From Paenibacillus borealis (GTDB lineage Bacteria; Bacillota; Bacilli; Paenibacillales; Paenibacillaceae), in contig NZ_CP009285.1 in NCBI RefSeq assembly GCF_000758665.1, forward strand, positions 3,968,001 through 4,032,000: a DNA stretch of 64,000 nucleotides. Reading direction: 5' to 3'. The position numbers were made by a program, and so were the translations under genes. The notes under the pieces were generated by a model. It was not told the origin of the DNA. It ran no database searches and saw only the letters and a program-made list of their open reading frames with translations. Numbering within the stretch: position 1 is the stretch's first letter; each line of letters starts with the position of its first letter. Of the stretch, positions 51,775 through 60,223 are shown one piece after another.

Positions 51775-54126
51775 GTGTTCCTGAAAATACTTAAAAAAGA
51801 TCTGTGGCGTAAAAAAGTGATGAATACCGTTCTGCTGGTACTCATAATTCTGGCTTCAACGCTCGTAGCGAGCAGCTCCAGCCTGATGTATTCAACCTCA
51901 AGTGCCCTTACCAGCTTCATTAGCAAGAGCCGGGTGGCTGATCTTAATATCACGCTGGCGGATACTCCCGAATTCAACGGGGCAGTCCAGGACTGGGTTA
52001 AGAATGAGCAGAAAGTGGAGACATCTTATACGGAGAAACAAATCAGTCTGTCACTGGAGCAGATCAAGATGCCTGAGGGGCGAACTAGCTTTTCCGGCAA
52101 TACGAGTCTTGTGCTGGCGGCTATCCCGGAACAGGTAAATCTGATCTTCGGGGAAGACAATGAGCCCTATACTATTCAGCAAGGGGAGATTGGGCTGCCT
52201 ACAAACCTGATGCTGACTAGCGGCATCGAATCCGGAGACCGAATCAGCTTCCAGCTTGAAGGGATCACGAAAAATTTTACCGTCAGCGGTTACTTCAAGG
52301 ATGCATTCATGGGTTCGAATCTGCTGGGTCTCAAGCGTATGGTAATCTCCGCAGAAGATTTCACCGAAATTGAACAGGCGGTCCCGGAGAATTCCCGCGT
52401 GAACTTATGGAGTTTCAACGCAGTTCCGGGTATAGCGGCAACTGAACTGTCCGGAGCCTTTGCCGGTGCAGATCTGCCGATTAACTTCGAGGTCGACAAG
52501 TCACTCGTTGCGATGTCCTACATGACCGACCGGATTATTTCCGCGATGATGTTTGCAATCAGCCTTTTCCTGATCTTCATAGCTTTCCTTACACTGCGGT
52601 TCACGATTGTCTCCACACTGCAGGATGAGTACAAGGAGATCGGTGTGATGAAAGCGATTGGTTTCCGGAATCAGGCGATCAAACAGCTCTATTTAACGAA
52701 ATATATGGGTCTGTCCTTGCTTGGCGGCATCATCGGACTTGGAATCAGTCTTCCGCTTACAGAGCTGATGTCCCGCAAGACTTCGCAGTATATGATCCTG
52801 CCAGGCGGCATCATCAGCATTATTATATCCGCGTGCAGCACTGTGGCCATTATAGGATTCATCCTGCTGTTCTGTTTGCTCTGTATGCGCAAAATAAATA
52901 AGGCTTCGGCTATTGACGCCATCCGGCAAGGCCAGACCGGGGAACGCTTCAAGGCTTCCCGCAGAATTCATTTACATAAAAGCCGATTCCTGCACACCGC
53001 ATTCTTCCTGGCGCTGAGCGATGTGCTGAACCGGTTGAAGAGCTACACTTCACTCATTCTAACGCTAGTCCTGAGTACAGCGATCATCCTTATCCCGGTT
53101 AATCTGACCAATACGATCGTTACCCCTAAGTTTTTGGAGTATTTCGGCACAGTCGGAGCAGATTTCTATACCAAAACGGAAATGGTAGAGAAGTCCGTGG
53201 ATGAGATTCAGAAGGAAAAGGCGGCAATCAGCAAGAAATTCCGCGAGAATGGCTTCGAAGTAACACTCACCGCCAATTATGCGCTCATGATCAAATATAT
53301 CGCTGATGACGGTCAGGATAACCGGAGGATTAACGCCCAGAAGAATGATCAGGACGAGTCCATTCCATATCTGGAGGGCACTGCCCCTATACTCAAGAAC
53401 GAAATTGCCATTACGACCATCATGTCCGAAAAGTATGGCAAGAAGGTGGGGGATAATATCCAGTTTGAAATAAATGGGGAAAGAAGCAATTTCATTATCA
53501 GCGGACTGTTCCAGAGTATCTCTAACGAAGGTTATGGGGTCTGGATTGCCCGGGATTACAACCCGCAGATTGTAGCAGCTTATCTGTTCTCAGGCAATAT
53601 CAATGCCCCGGAAGAGCAAAAGGCGGAGATTATGAAAGGAATTCAGAGTCAGTTCAGCGGGCTTAACCTCAAAACAGGTATGGAGATGCTGGGCGAGATC
53701 ACTGGAGGTTTCATGGGCCAGCTGCGCAGCATTAATGCACTGCTGACTGCAATTATCTGCATTATTACGTTCTTCATTACCAGTCTGTTCGTAAGGCTGT
53801 TGATCACCAAGGAAGTACACGGCATCGCGGTGATGAAAAGCATCGGCTTCACGAATTCAGCCATCCGGCTGTGGCAGGTGCTGCGCATTCTGATTATTAT
53901 GGCTGTCTCATTAATCCTTGGTGTGATCGTAGCAAATACCCTTGGAGGACGTCTGCTCGGTCTTATCTTCCGGATATTCGGTCTGACGAAGCTGGACCTT
54001 ACGATCGTTCCACTCCAGGTCTATCTCTTCTATCCGCTGCTCATCCTCGCTGTCGTCATGCTGGCGGTATACACCAGCTGCGGCCAAATCAAGCGTGTGC
54101 AGATCTGGAACATGAATAAAGAATAA
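51775..54126 (+). CDS. ABC transporter permease with two FtsX domains
   Basis: 783 aa. An N-terminal TM helix (about residues 13-35) is followed by a large outside domain (about 40-245) and an FtsX block of three TM helices (about 255-280, 300-325, 335-360). The second half repeats this: TM near 420, outside domain about 445-630, and three C-terminal TMs. DEYKEIGVMKAIGFRNQAI and KEVHGIAVMKSIGFTNSAI are the paired cytoplasmic FtsX loops. It resembles LolCDE/MacB-type mechanotransmission transporters, not importers. GTG start after AAGGAG. First gene of an ABC/two-component operon, probably for peptide or lipid export. Confidence 0.87.
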   Translation: MFLKILKKDLWRKKVMNTVLLVLIILASTLVASSSSLMYSTSSALTSFISKSRVADLNITLADTPEFNGAVQDWVKNEQKVETSYTEKQISLSLEQIKMPEGRTSFSGNTSLVLAAIPEQVNLIFGEDNEPYTIQQGEIGLPTNLMLTSGIESGDRISFQLEGITKNFTVSGYFKDAFMGSNLLGLKRMVISAEDFTEIEQAVPENSRVNLWSFNAVPGIAATELSGAFAGADLPINFEVDKSLVAMSYMTDRIISAMMFAISLFLIFIAFLTLRFTIVSTLQDEYKEIGVMKAIGFRNQAIKQLYLTKYMGLSLLGGIIGLGISLPLTELMSRKTSQYMILPGGIISIIISACSTVAIIGFILLFCLLCMRKINKASAIDAIRQGQTGERFKASRRIHLHKSRFLHTAFFLALSDVLNRLKSYTSLILTLVLSTAIILIPVNLTNTIVTPKFLEYFGTVGADFYTKTEMVEKSVDEIQKEKAAISKKFRENGFEVTLTANYALMIKYIADDGQDNRRINAQKNDQDESIPYLEGTAPILKNEIAITTIMSEKYGKKVGDNIQFEINGERSNFIISGLFQSISNEGYGVWIARDYNPQIVAAYLFSGNINAPEEQKAEIMKGIQSQFSGLNLKTGMEMLGEITGGFMGQLRSINALLTAIICIITFFITSLFVRLLITKEVHGIAVMKSIGFTNSAIRLWQVLRILIIMAVSLILGVIVANTLGGRLLGLIFRIFGLTKLDLTIVPLQVYLFYPLLILAVVMLAVYTSCGQIKRVQIWNMNKE

Positions 54127-54169
54127 GCTAGAGCGAACTGCAATCATTAACACAAGGAGGAATACAAAT

Positions 54170-54946
54170 ATGGCAGCCGTATTGGAAGTAACCAATCTAT
54201 GCAAAACCTATATCGTTAATAAAGGACAGAATAATGTCCTGCGGAATATCAATCTTACACTTCATGAAGGGGAGTTCGTGTCGGTGATGGGACCTTCCGG
54301 CTCGGGCAAATCGACGCTACTCTATACCGTCAGCGGAATGGACCGGCTCACGGCGGGGGAAGTGGTGTTTGACGGACAGAGTCTCTCGCAGCTCTCCGAG
54401 AAAGGTATGGCTGATCTGCGTCTGCATAAGATGGGTTTTATCTTTCAGCAGATGCATATGCTGAGCAATCTGTCCGTTTATGATAATATCATTCTATCGG
54501 GCTATCAGGCCTTATCCGGGAAGGGAAGCGGGCGCAGCCGCAGTGATGTCAATCAATACGCCGATGCGCTAATGCGGAAGCTGAACATTATTGAAACGGC
54601 CGGGCATGACATTACGGAGGTATCCGGCGGACAGCTGCAGCGGGCCTGTATATGCCGGGCACTGATTAATGAGCCTGCGATGCTATTTGCCGATGAACCG
54701 ACTGGTGCACTTAATTCGAAAGCTGCACAGGAAGTAATGAATGAGCTGTGCCGGATCAACCGTGAAGGGACCACGCTGATGATTGTCACCCATGATGTGA
54801 AGGTAGCTGCACAGAGTGATAAGGTATTATATATGGTGGATGGCAATATCCAGGGGGAGCATGTCCTGGGCAAATATTCACCGGAACAGGGTTCGAGGGA
54901 ACGTGAACGCAGCCTGACGGGCTGGCTGATGGAGATGGGCTGGTAA
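54170..54946 (+). CDS. ABC transporter ATP-binding protein (LolD/MacB-like)
   Basis: 258 aa. Walker A GPSGSGKSTLLY, Q-loop FIFQQMHML, signature VSGGQLQRACICRAL, Walker B MLFADEPTGALN and H-loop IVTHD. The FADEPTGALNS motif is typical of the MacB/BceA/LolD family. AAGGAGG lies before ATG 54170, 43 bp after the permease gene, so the two form the transporter. The C-terminal extension (about 20 residues, RERERSLTGW) is short and charged. Confidence 0.92.
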   Translation: MAAVLEVTNLCKTYIVNKGQNNVLRNINLTLHEGEFVSVMGPSGSGKSTLLYTVSGMDRLTAGEVVFDGQSLSQLSEKGMADLRLHKMGFIFQQMHMLSNLSVYDNIILSGYQALSGKGSGRSRSDVNQYADALMRKLNIIETAGHDITEVSGGQLQRACICRALINEPAMLFADEPTGALNSKAAQEVMNELCRINREGTTLMIVTHDVKVAAQSDKVLYMVDGNIQGEHVLGKYSPEQGSRERERSLTGWLMEMGW

Positions 54947-54969
54947 CAGGCAGCAGGAGGAGAAAAGCC

Positions 54970-55650
54970 GTGGCGGATATTCTGATCATTGAAGACAATG
55001 CGGAGCTGGCGGAGGTGATTAGGGATTTTTTGCAGGTGGAGGGGTATTCTGTATTCATTGCAGCCTCCGGTGAAGAGGGATTGGCATATCTGGAGACGCA
55101 TCCGGTCAAGCTGCTGCTGCTCGATATTATGCTGCCGGAGCTTGACGGCTTCGCCGTCTGCAGACTCGCCAGGGAGAAGTTCAATCTGCCGATTCTGATA
55201 ATGAGTGCACGCCATGGGGATGACAATAAGATTATTGGTCTTGAGCTTGGTGCGGATGATTATCTGGAGAAGCCTTTCTCGGTCAACCTGCTGACAGCCA
55301 AGGTCAAAGCACATCTGCGTCGAAGCTATGAGATGAACGACGATAAGCAGCTGCTGGCAGATGGTGACCTTACGATTAACCGCACCTCAATGATGGTATA
55401 TAAAAGCGGTCAGCAGCTCGGAATGACGGCCAAGGAATATGAGCTGCTGGTACTGCTGATGAGTAATAAGGGAAAGGCTCTGCGCAAAGAGTGGCTGTTC
55501 CAACAGGTATGGGGAGCAGACAGCTTCAGTGAGCCTTCGACGCTGACGGTACATATGAACAAGCTGCGGGACAAAATCGAACTGAACCCCAAAGAGCCGA
55601 GGCGGATTGTAACCGTCTGGGGGGTAGGGTACAAGTATGAAGGCATATAA
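54970..55650 (+). CDS. OmpR-family response regulator of the ABC module
   Basis: 226 aa. Receiver with IIEDN, Asp52 in LLLDIMLPE, Ser in LIMSAR and Lys in LEKPFS; C-terminal winged helix ending VTVWGVGYKYE. GTG start after AGGAGGAG. It overlaps the kinase gene by 14 bp. Being encoded directly downstream of the transporter, it most likely controls that operon, as in other transporter-linked two-component systems. Confidence 0.92.
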   Translation: MADILIIEDNAELAEVIRDFLQVEGYSVFIAASGEEGLAYLETHPVKLLLLDIMLPELDGFAVCRLAREKFNLPILIMSARHGDDNKIIGLELGADDYLEKPFSVNLLTAKVKAHLRRSYEMNDDKQLLADGDLTINRTSMMVYKSGQQLGMTAKEYELLVLLMSNKGKALRKEWLFQQVWGADSFSEPSTLTVHMNKLRDKIELNPKEPRRIVTVWGVGYKYEGI

Positions 55651-56923
55651 CAAACTGATTCTCTGGACAATACTCACCGGGCTCATCGTGATTGCCATTC
55701 TGAATGGATATGTATCCTACCGGGAAATACGGGAGCCCGGCAAAGCTTACCGGGTGGAGATCAACCGGATTATTGATCAGGTGCAGCGCGGGGTGCCGCC
55801 GGAAGAGATTATATTTACTCACGGAGATTATACATACGTTAACGGGTTAAGCTGGATAGATCAGGGGGCGGAGGCCCAGGCTGTTGAGCGGTTTTTTGCC
55901 GGAATAGGTGTAGCGGATTCATACGAATTCACAGTCAAACCTGTCTATCTGGAGCAGCAGCTGACAGGGTATTTAAGGTTCTCATACCGGTTGCCCGGTG
56001 CGGATCACAGCGTATTCCTAATCCTGAATGTGTTCCTGCTGGCGGCGCTTGGGGCGGTGACTGCACTGCTGTTCTATATCCGGAAGCAGATTCTGGAGCC
56101 GTTTCACACCTTACAAGAGTTGCCTTACGAGTTATCCAGAGGCCAATTGAATACAGGCATGAAGGAGCACCGTAGCCGGTTCTTCGGCCGGTTCGTATGG
56201 GGACTTGACCTGCTGCGGCAGACACTGGATACCCAGAAGCAGACCAATCTCCGCCTGGAAAAAGACCGCCAGACGCTGGTCGCCTCCCTGTCGCATGAGC
56301 TCAAAACACCTGTTGCCGCAATCAGGCTGTACGCTAGTGCTCTAGACGGCAGCCTCTATGACAGCGAAGAGAAACGTCAAGTGGCCGTCAGGCTGATTGG
56401 CCAGAAAGCGGAGCAGATTGAGCAGCTGATCGGTGAGATCATTACAGCCTCAGTCTCCTCGCTGCAGGATATTGAGATCGTCCCGGGAGAGTTCTATATA
56501 AGTGATTTGAACAGGAAGGTTATCCAGGGTCATAAAGAACGGTTGGAGCTGCTGAAGATTGAGCTGGAGACGGGGCCCTATCAGGACAAGCTGCTGCAGG
56601 GCGATCAGGATAAGCTGCTTGAGGTGATTAATAATCTTATCGAGAATGCGATAAAATACGGCGACGGCAGGCGCATCAGTATGACCTTCCGCGAAGAGGA
56701 CTACCGCCAGCTGATCGTTATCGAGAATTCGGGCGAACCGCTATTGCCGGGCGAGCTGCCTTATATCTTCACCAGCTTCTGGCGCGGCTCCAACGCGGAG
56801 GGGAAGCCGGGTAACGGCCTCGGCCTATTCATCTGCAAGCAGCTGCTGCAGAAGATGGGCGGCGATATCTTCGCTAAGCCGCTGGAGCATGGGATGCGGT
56901 TTGTGCTGGTGCTGCGGTATTGA
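55637..56923 (+). CDS. Sensor histidine kinase of the ABC module
   Basis: 428 aa. TM1 about residues 6-24, an outside loop domain of about 90 residues, TM2 about 125-150, HisKA with His220 in ASLSHELKTPVAAI, HATPase N-box NNLIENAIKYG, and C-terminal GNGLGLFICKQ. No clear HAMP domain. Unlike BceS-type kinases, which have almost no outside loop and sense through their transporter, this one has a substantial extracellular domain, so it may sense ligand directly. A terminator follows the gene. Confidence 0.9.
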   Translation: MKAYNKLILWTILTGLIVIAILNGYVSYREIREPGKAYRVEINRIIDQVQRGVPPEEIIFTHGDYTYVNGLSWIDQGAEAQAVERFFAGIGVADSYEFTVKPVYLEQQLTGYLRFSYRLPGADHSVFLILNVFLLAALGAVTALLFYIRKQILEPFHTLQELPYELSRGQLNTGMKEHRSRFFGRFVWGLDLLRQTLDTQKQTNLRLEKDRQTLVASLSHELKTPVAAIRLYASALDGSLYDSEEKRQVAVRLIGQKAEQIEQLIGEIITASVSSLQDIEIVPGEFYISDLNRKVIQGHKERLELLKIELETGPYQDKLLQGDQDKLLEVINNLIENAIKYGDGRRISMTFREEDYRQLIVIENSGEPLLPGELPYIFTSFWRGSNAEGKPGNGLGLFICKQLLQKMGGDIFAKPLEHGMRFVLVLRY

Positions 56924-56925
56924 AC

Positions 56926-56968
56926 CAAAAGACCTGATCAGCGGCGGATAGCCGGATCAGGTCTTTTG
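56926..56968. terminator. Bidirectional terminator
   Basis: CAAAAGACCTGATC (56926-56939) is perfectly inverted at 56955-56968, with A-run and T-run flanks serving both the kinase gene and the convergent molbindin gene. Confidence 0.9.
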
Positions 56969-57020
56969 ACGTGCGGGCGTGTACAGGCTATGAGCTTACC
57001 CGGCGCAAGCCGTAAGCCGG

Positions 57021-57224
57021 TTATGCCAACAGTAATACGGAAGAAGCTTTGATAATTGCAGTAACAGGAGAGCCTTCCTTAAGTTCCAAATCACGCAGCG
57101 CTTCTACTGAGATAATGGAGGTGAGCTTCTGGCCTCCGGTATCTACCACAACCTTCGCATTGACTTGTCCCTCTTCAATCGACACTACAGTACCTTCAAA
57201 CTGGTTTCTGGCGCTGATCTTCAT
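57021..57224 (-). CDS. Molbindin (TOBE/Mop-domain molybdate-binding protein)
   Basis: 67 aa, a single TOBE/Mop domain: SARNQFEGTVVSIEEGQVNA and VSVEALRDLELKEGSPVTAI are the classical halves. Stand-alone Mop proteins assemble as hexamers that store molybdate or tungstate in the cytosol. No molybdate transporter or cofactor gene is adjacent. AAAGGAA precedes the ATG. Length is normal for molbindins. Confidence 0.92.
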   Translation of the reverse strand: MKISARNQFEGTVVSIEEGQVNAKVVVDTGGQKLTSIISVEALRDLELKEGSPVTAIIKASSVLLLA

Positions 57225-57430
57225 GATTTCACGTTCCTTTCATGTGTGGAGTATATTGATTCTATTTAGTGGTTCTGGATGTTTGCAAGCAGAGAGATTT
57301 AATACTGAATATATCTAAACAATACTAAATATATTGATATTCTACAAGTTATTCACTACTGTTGTCGGTAAATAGCATAATAGAGTATTATTGTAAACGG
57401 AAACATCGATTGTATTGGAGGTTTAATGAG

Positions 57431-58243
57431 ATGATTGAGCTGAATTTTGAGGATTATCCTGCGGTTGAAGTTTTTTTTGCCGGTAAGAAGCAGCATATTC
57501 CCGCATTGTCAGTCTTGCAGGGGAATTATCCCGGGCGGGTATTTGCCGATGATGCAGCTTCACCCTCCCTTGCCGTGGTCTGGGCTACAGGGAGATGGAT
57601 GTATGCAGCCGGTGATATCACTTCAGAGCTGAACAGGATGAAACTGACAGCATTTTTGCAGACCCAAGTGATTCCCGGCTGCAAGCGTCGGCAGGAGAAC
57701 TGGTTCGAGATATACACAGATGATTGTGACGCGTGGACGGCGTTATTTACACCTGGATATGCCGGATTGAAGGTATACAGACATATGGAATCTGTATATG
57801 AATTCAATCAAGCAAAATTTAATCAGCCTGAGGGCAAGGTTACGGAGGATGCTTCAGGTAGCGGCGTGACCGTTGACTACAGGGAATTTCCTGTTCTGGA
57901 GGATTATGAAGAGGAATTGTCCGGCATACATAACCGGTTTCGCAGCCTGACAACCACCGGAGCTGTGGTGAAGGTAGAGGGCCAGGCAGTCTCTGTCTGT
58001 AAGAATAACGGCTTCACCGTTAACAACAGTTATTTCATTGATGTGGATACATACTCAGAAGCTGAGCGCGGCAAAGGATACGCATCGCTAGCCGCCCGGT
58101 CACTGATTGGTTATTACCTTGAGCGGGGCCAGCTTCCGTTGTGGGAAACCACACATGAGAATACCGCGTCACATAGGTTAGCACTGAAGCTGGGATTCGA
58201 GCCTGTGGAGAGCTATCCGGTGTTTGCTTTTGTATTGGAGTGA
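57431..58243 (+). CDS. GNAT-fold acetyltransferase, two-lobed type
   Basis: 270 aa. A degenerate N-terminal lobe (residues about 1-130) is followed by a GNAT core with TYSEAERGKGYASLAARSLI (acetyl-CoA loop) and LALKLGFEPVESYPVFAF. This layout fits the GNAT_acetyltran family (PF12746-like). GGAGG ten bases before ATG 57431 decides the start over an in-frame ATG at 57362-57364. A 59-aa membrane protein gene follows 15 bp later and is probably co-transcribed. The upstream 57225-57430 gap is AT-rich promoter DNA. Acceptor unknown. Confidence 0.83.
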   Translation: MIELNFEDYPAVEVFFAGKKQHIPALSVLQGNYPGRVFADDAASPSLAVVWATGRWMYAAGDITSELNRMKLTAFLQTQVIPGCKRRQENWFEIYTDDCDAWTALFTPGYAGLKVYRHMESVYEFNQAKFNQPEGKVTEDASGSGVTVDYREFPVLEDYEEELSGIHNRFRSLTTTGAVVKVEGQAVSVCKNNGFTVNNSYFIDVDTYSEAERGKGYASLAARSLIGYYLERGQLPLWETTHENTASHRLALKLGFEPVESYPVFAFVLE

Positions 58244-58258
58244 CAGGAGGAGAGCATT

Positions 58259-58438
58259 ATGAGAACTTTTGGCAGAGGTATGTTGTATTCCATAATCGTT
58301 GTAGTAATACTGCTCGCTATTTCGTTCATTATAGGAGATACCGTTACGCTTCCCTGGTTTGTCTTCATTCCTTTGGTTCTGCTTGTATGGGAGCTGGCCT
58401 TCTGTCAGTCGAGAAATGAGGACCGTTCTACCGGATAG
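58259..58438 (+). CDS. Small two-TM membrane protein (59 aa)
   Basis: A short gene with a strong RBS (CAGGAGGAG, about six bases before ATG) 15 bp after a GNAT gene. Two hydrophobic helices are predicted (about residues 9-28 and 33-49) with a short outside-type loop (GDTVTLP), and a polar tail QSRNEDRSTG. I recognise no family. It is probably an accessory protein co-expressed with the GNAT enzyme. Confidence 0.65.
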   Translation: MRTFGRGMLYSIIVVVILLAISFIIGDTVTLPWFVFIPLVLLVWELAFCQSRNEDRSTG

Positions 58439-58647
58439 AGCTATAATGTTGTGCCGGGATTTAGTGAAAGGCTGTGCTCCGTTATAATGGAGGCGGTCTT
58501 TTTTGATATGCAGGAGCAGGCGCATATAAGTAAGGAAGCGGACTGAGAGGACCTTATTACCAGTAACACTTGCCTCCGGCGGTAAAGTTTGGTTGGGCTT
58601 CAGCACTTTCCCCAGGCGGAGCGCAGATTAACATAACTCACCCAATC

Positions 58648-58890
58648 GGATTGTTGTACTAAATACAAGATTTCAAGTGAATTGAGGGTAGAAAATCAAA
58701 AATGTTGTACTTTTTGCAAGAATTCGTACGATTTGGCAGATAATCGGACTGAATTTTTGCATTTTATGCAGTATTTCCGGTAGAATGCCTGGATAAAATC
58801 CGGATTGTTGTACTTCGTACAGGATTTCCGGCGTCTGCCTGTAGCGAACCCGAAATATGGAGTTGTGTGCAGGAATTTTGGGCACATGCC
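58648..58890. repeat. Degenerate ~52-bp tandem repeat with hairpin cores (about five units)
   Basis: The long gap 58439-59230 has no convincing gene. Within it, cores resembling TTGTACTnnnTACAAG recur near 58653, 58704, 58757, 58807 and 58862, spaced about 50-55 bp, each followed by GATTTCCGG-like sequence. Each core can fold into a short hairpin (e.g. TTGTACTTCGTACAGG near 58808). Both cores and intervals are partly conserved, so this is a tandem repeat and not a CRISPR array. Confidence 0.55.
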
Positions 58891-59005
58891 CAGTACACTT
58901 GCAAGAAACCTAACATCAGATCAACGGAAGACAGGGGAGGGTGAACGGACTGGATTTGTATCTAAAAAAGGCCGCACGAAATCCACACCAGCCCCAGCAC
59001 ATTTA

Positions 59006-59167
59006 TTAAAAATGGTTTTGGAATTGCTTACATGAATCGGCATCGGCGTACAAGCGGAAGAACTGTAAGACCCGTTGAATCGTTTGTTCGGGAGCCCCAA
59101 TAAAGACTGGAGTGACATAGTTATCAGAGACTGGACCTTCTCGCGCAAACCATTCATAATAATAAGG
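59006..59167 (-). pseudogene. Possible gene remnant (C-terminal fragment)
   Basis: On the minus strand one frame (ending TAA at 59006-59008) reads EWFAREGPVSDNYVTPVFIG, then APEQTIQRVLQFFRLY, and stops. The composition is protein-like, but upstream a stop interrupts that frame while MEPLTTDLII lies one frame off, suggesting a frameshifted small gene. No family recognised; low confidence. Confidence 0.25.
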
Positions 59168-59230
59168 TCAGTTGTTAACGGTTCCATAGGGTTCACTACA
59201 CTAACTATACTCATAAACGGAGGTCTTTCG

Positions 59231-60214
59231 ATGAAATACCGCAAGCTTGGAAATACAGGCCTGTCTGTAAGTGAAGTCAGCTTTGGCACTTGGGCGATTG
59301 GCGGGGACTGGGGCACCAGCAGGGATGAAGACGGGCTTAAGGGCTTACAGCTAGCGATGGAGCAGGGGGTTAATTTCTTTGATACTGCTGACGTATACGG
59401 CTCCGGGCATGCGGAAGAGCTGCTGGCCAAGGCAACCAAAGGCAAGCAGGATGATATACATATTGCCACCAAGTTCTGCCGTGCCGGTGATATTCATGAC
59501 CCGGATAACTACTCTGCGCGCAGAATAAGCGAATACTGTGAACAGAGTCTGCGGCGGCTTGAACGGGAAGCGATTGATCTGTATCAGATCCACTGTCCGC
59601 CGATTGAAATCCTTAGAGACGGCAGTGTCTTCGAGGCGCTCGACCAATTGAAAGCCGAAGGTAAAATCCGCCACTATGGTGTAAGTGTCGAAACTATCGA
59701 GGAAGGGCTGCTATGCCTTGAATATCCGGGAGTGGAGGCGCTGCAGGTCATCTTCAATCTGTTCCGCCAGCAGCCTGCACTGGAACTGCTGCCGCGCGCT
59801 GCTGCCCATGGCGCTGGTATCCTGGTGCGCCTGCCGCTGGCCAGCGGACTGCTGACCGGCAAGTTCACGGAGACCACCACGTTCCAGGAGAACGATCACC
59901 GCAACTTCAACGCGAACGGCGAGCAGTTCAACGTCGGCGAGACCTTTGCCGGCCTGCCGTTTGTTACCGGTGCCCGGCTGGCCCGCAAGCTGGAGTGGAT
60001 CGCTGAAGGACGCGGCAATATGGCCAGAGCCTCCATGCGCTGGATTCTGGACCATCCGGCAGTCAGCTGTGTGATTCCAGGGTTCAAGAACGAAGCTCAG
60101 GTAGCGGATAATCTCGCTACATTAGACGTGCCTTCCTATAGTTCAGCTGACATGGAGCGCCTAAGTGCATTTTATCAGGCTGAGGTTGCTCCGCATATCC
60201 GCGGAGGTGTATAG
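59231..60214 (+). CDS. Aldo/keto reductase (YrpG/Tas-like group)
   Basis: 327 aa. KYRKLGNTGLSVSEVSFGTW at the N-terminus, catalytic Asp/Tyr in FFDTADVYGSG, Lys in HIATKFC and His in LYQIHCP; VSCVIPGFKNEAQV is the C-terminal cofactor region. GGAGG (59219-59223) eight bases before ATG 59231 fixes the start; the open frame to 59075 is not used. The TetM-like GTPase gene follows after 9 bp, so the two are probably one transcript with the Nudix gene. Substrate unknown. Confidence 0.88.
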   Translation: MKYRKLGNTGLSVSEVSFGTWAIGGDWGTSRDEDGLKGLQLAMEQGVNFFDTADVYGSGHAEELLAKATKGKQDDIHIATKFCRAGDIHDPDNYSARRISEYCEQSLRRLEREAIDLYQIHCPPIEILRDGSVFEALDQLKAEGKIRHYGVSVETIEEGLLCLEYPGVEALQVIFNLFRQQPALELLPRAAAHGAGILVRLPLASGLLTGKFTETTTFQENDHRNFNANGEQFNVGETFAGLPFVTGARLARKLEWIAEGRGNMARASMRWILDHPAVSCVIPGFKNEAQVADNLATLDVPSYSSADMERLSAFYQAEVAPHIRGGV

Positions 60215-60223
60215 CAGCACCTT

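Noticed and set aside
51775..56923. Bce-type bacitracin resistance module
   Set aside because: The kinase has a full extracellular domain and the permease duplicated outside domains, unlike BceS and BceB.
58648..58890. CRISPR-like periodic array
   Set aside because: Units are too divergent, the intervals are themselves conserved, and no cas gene is in the window; it fits a degenerate tandem repeat.
59075..59230. 52-residue N-terminal extension of the aldo/keto reductase
   Set aside because: GGAGG and ATG at 59231 give the standard family start; the extension has no family similarity.
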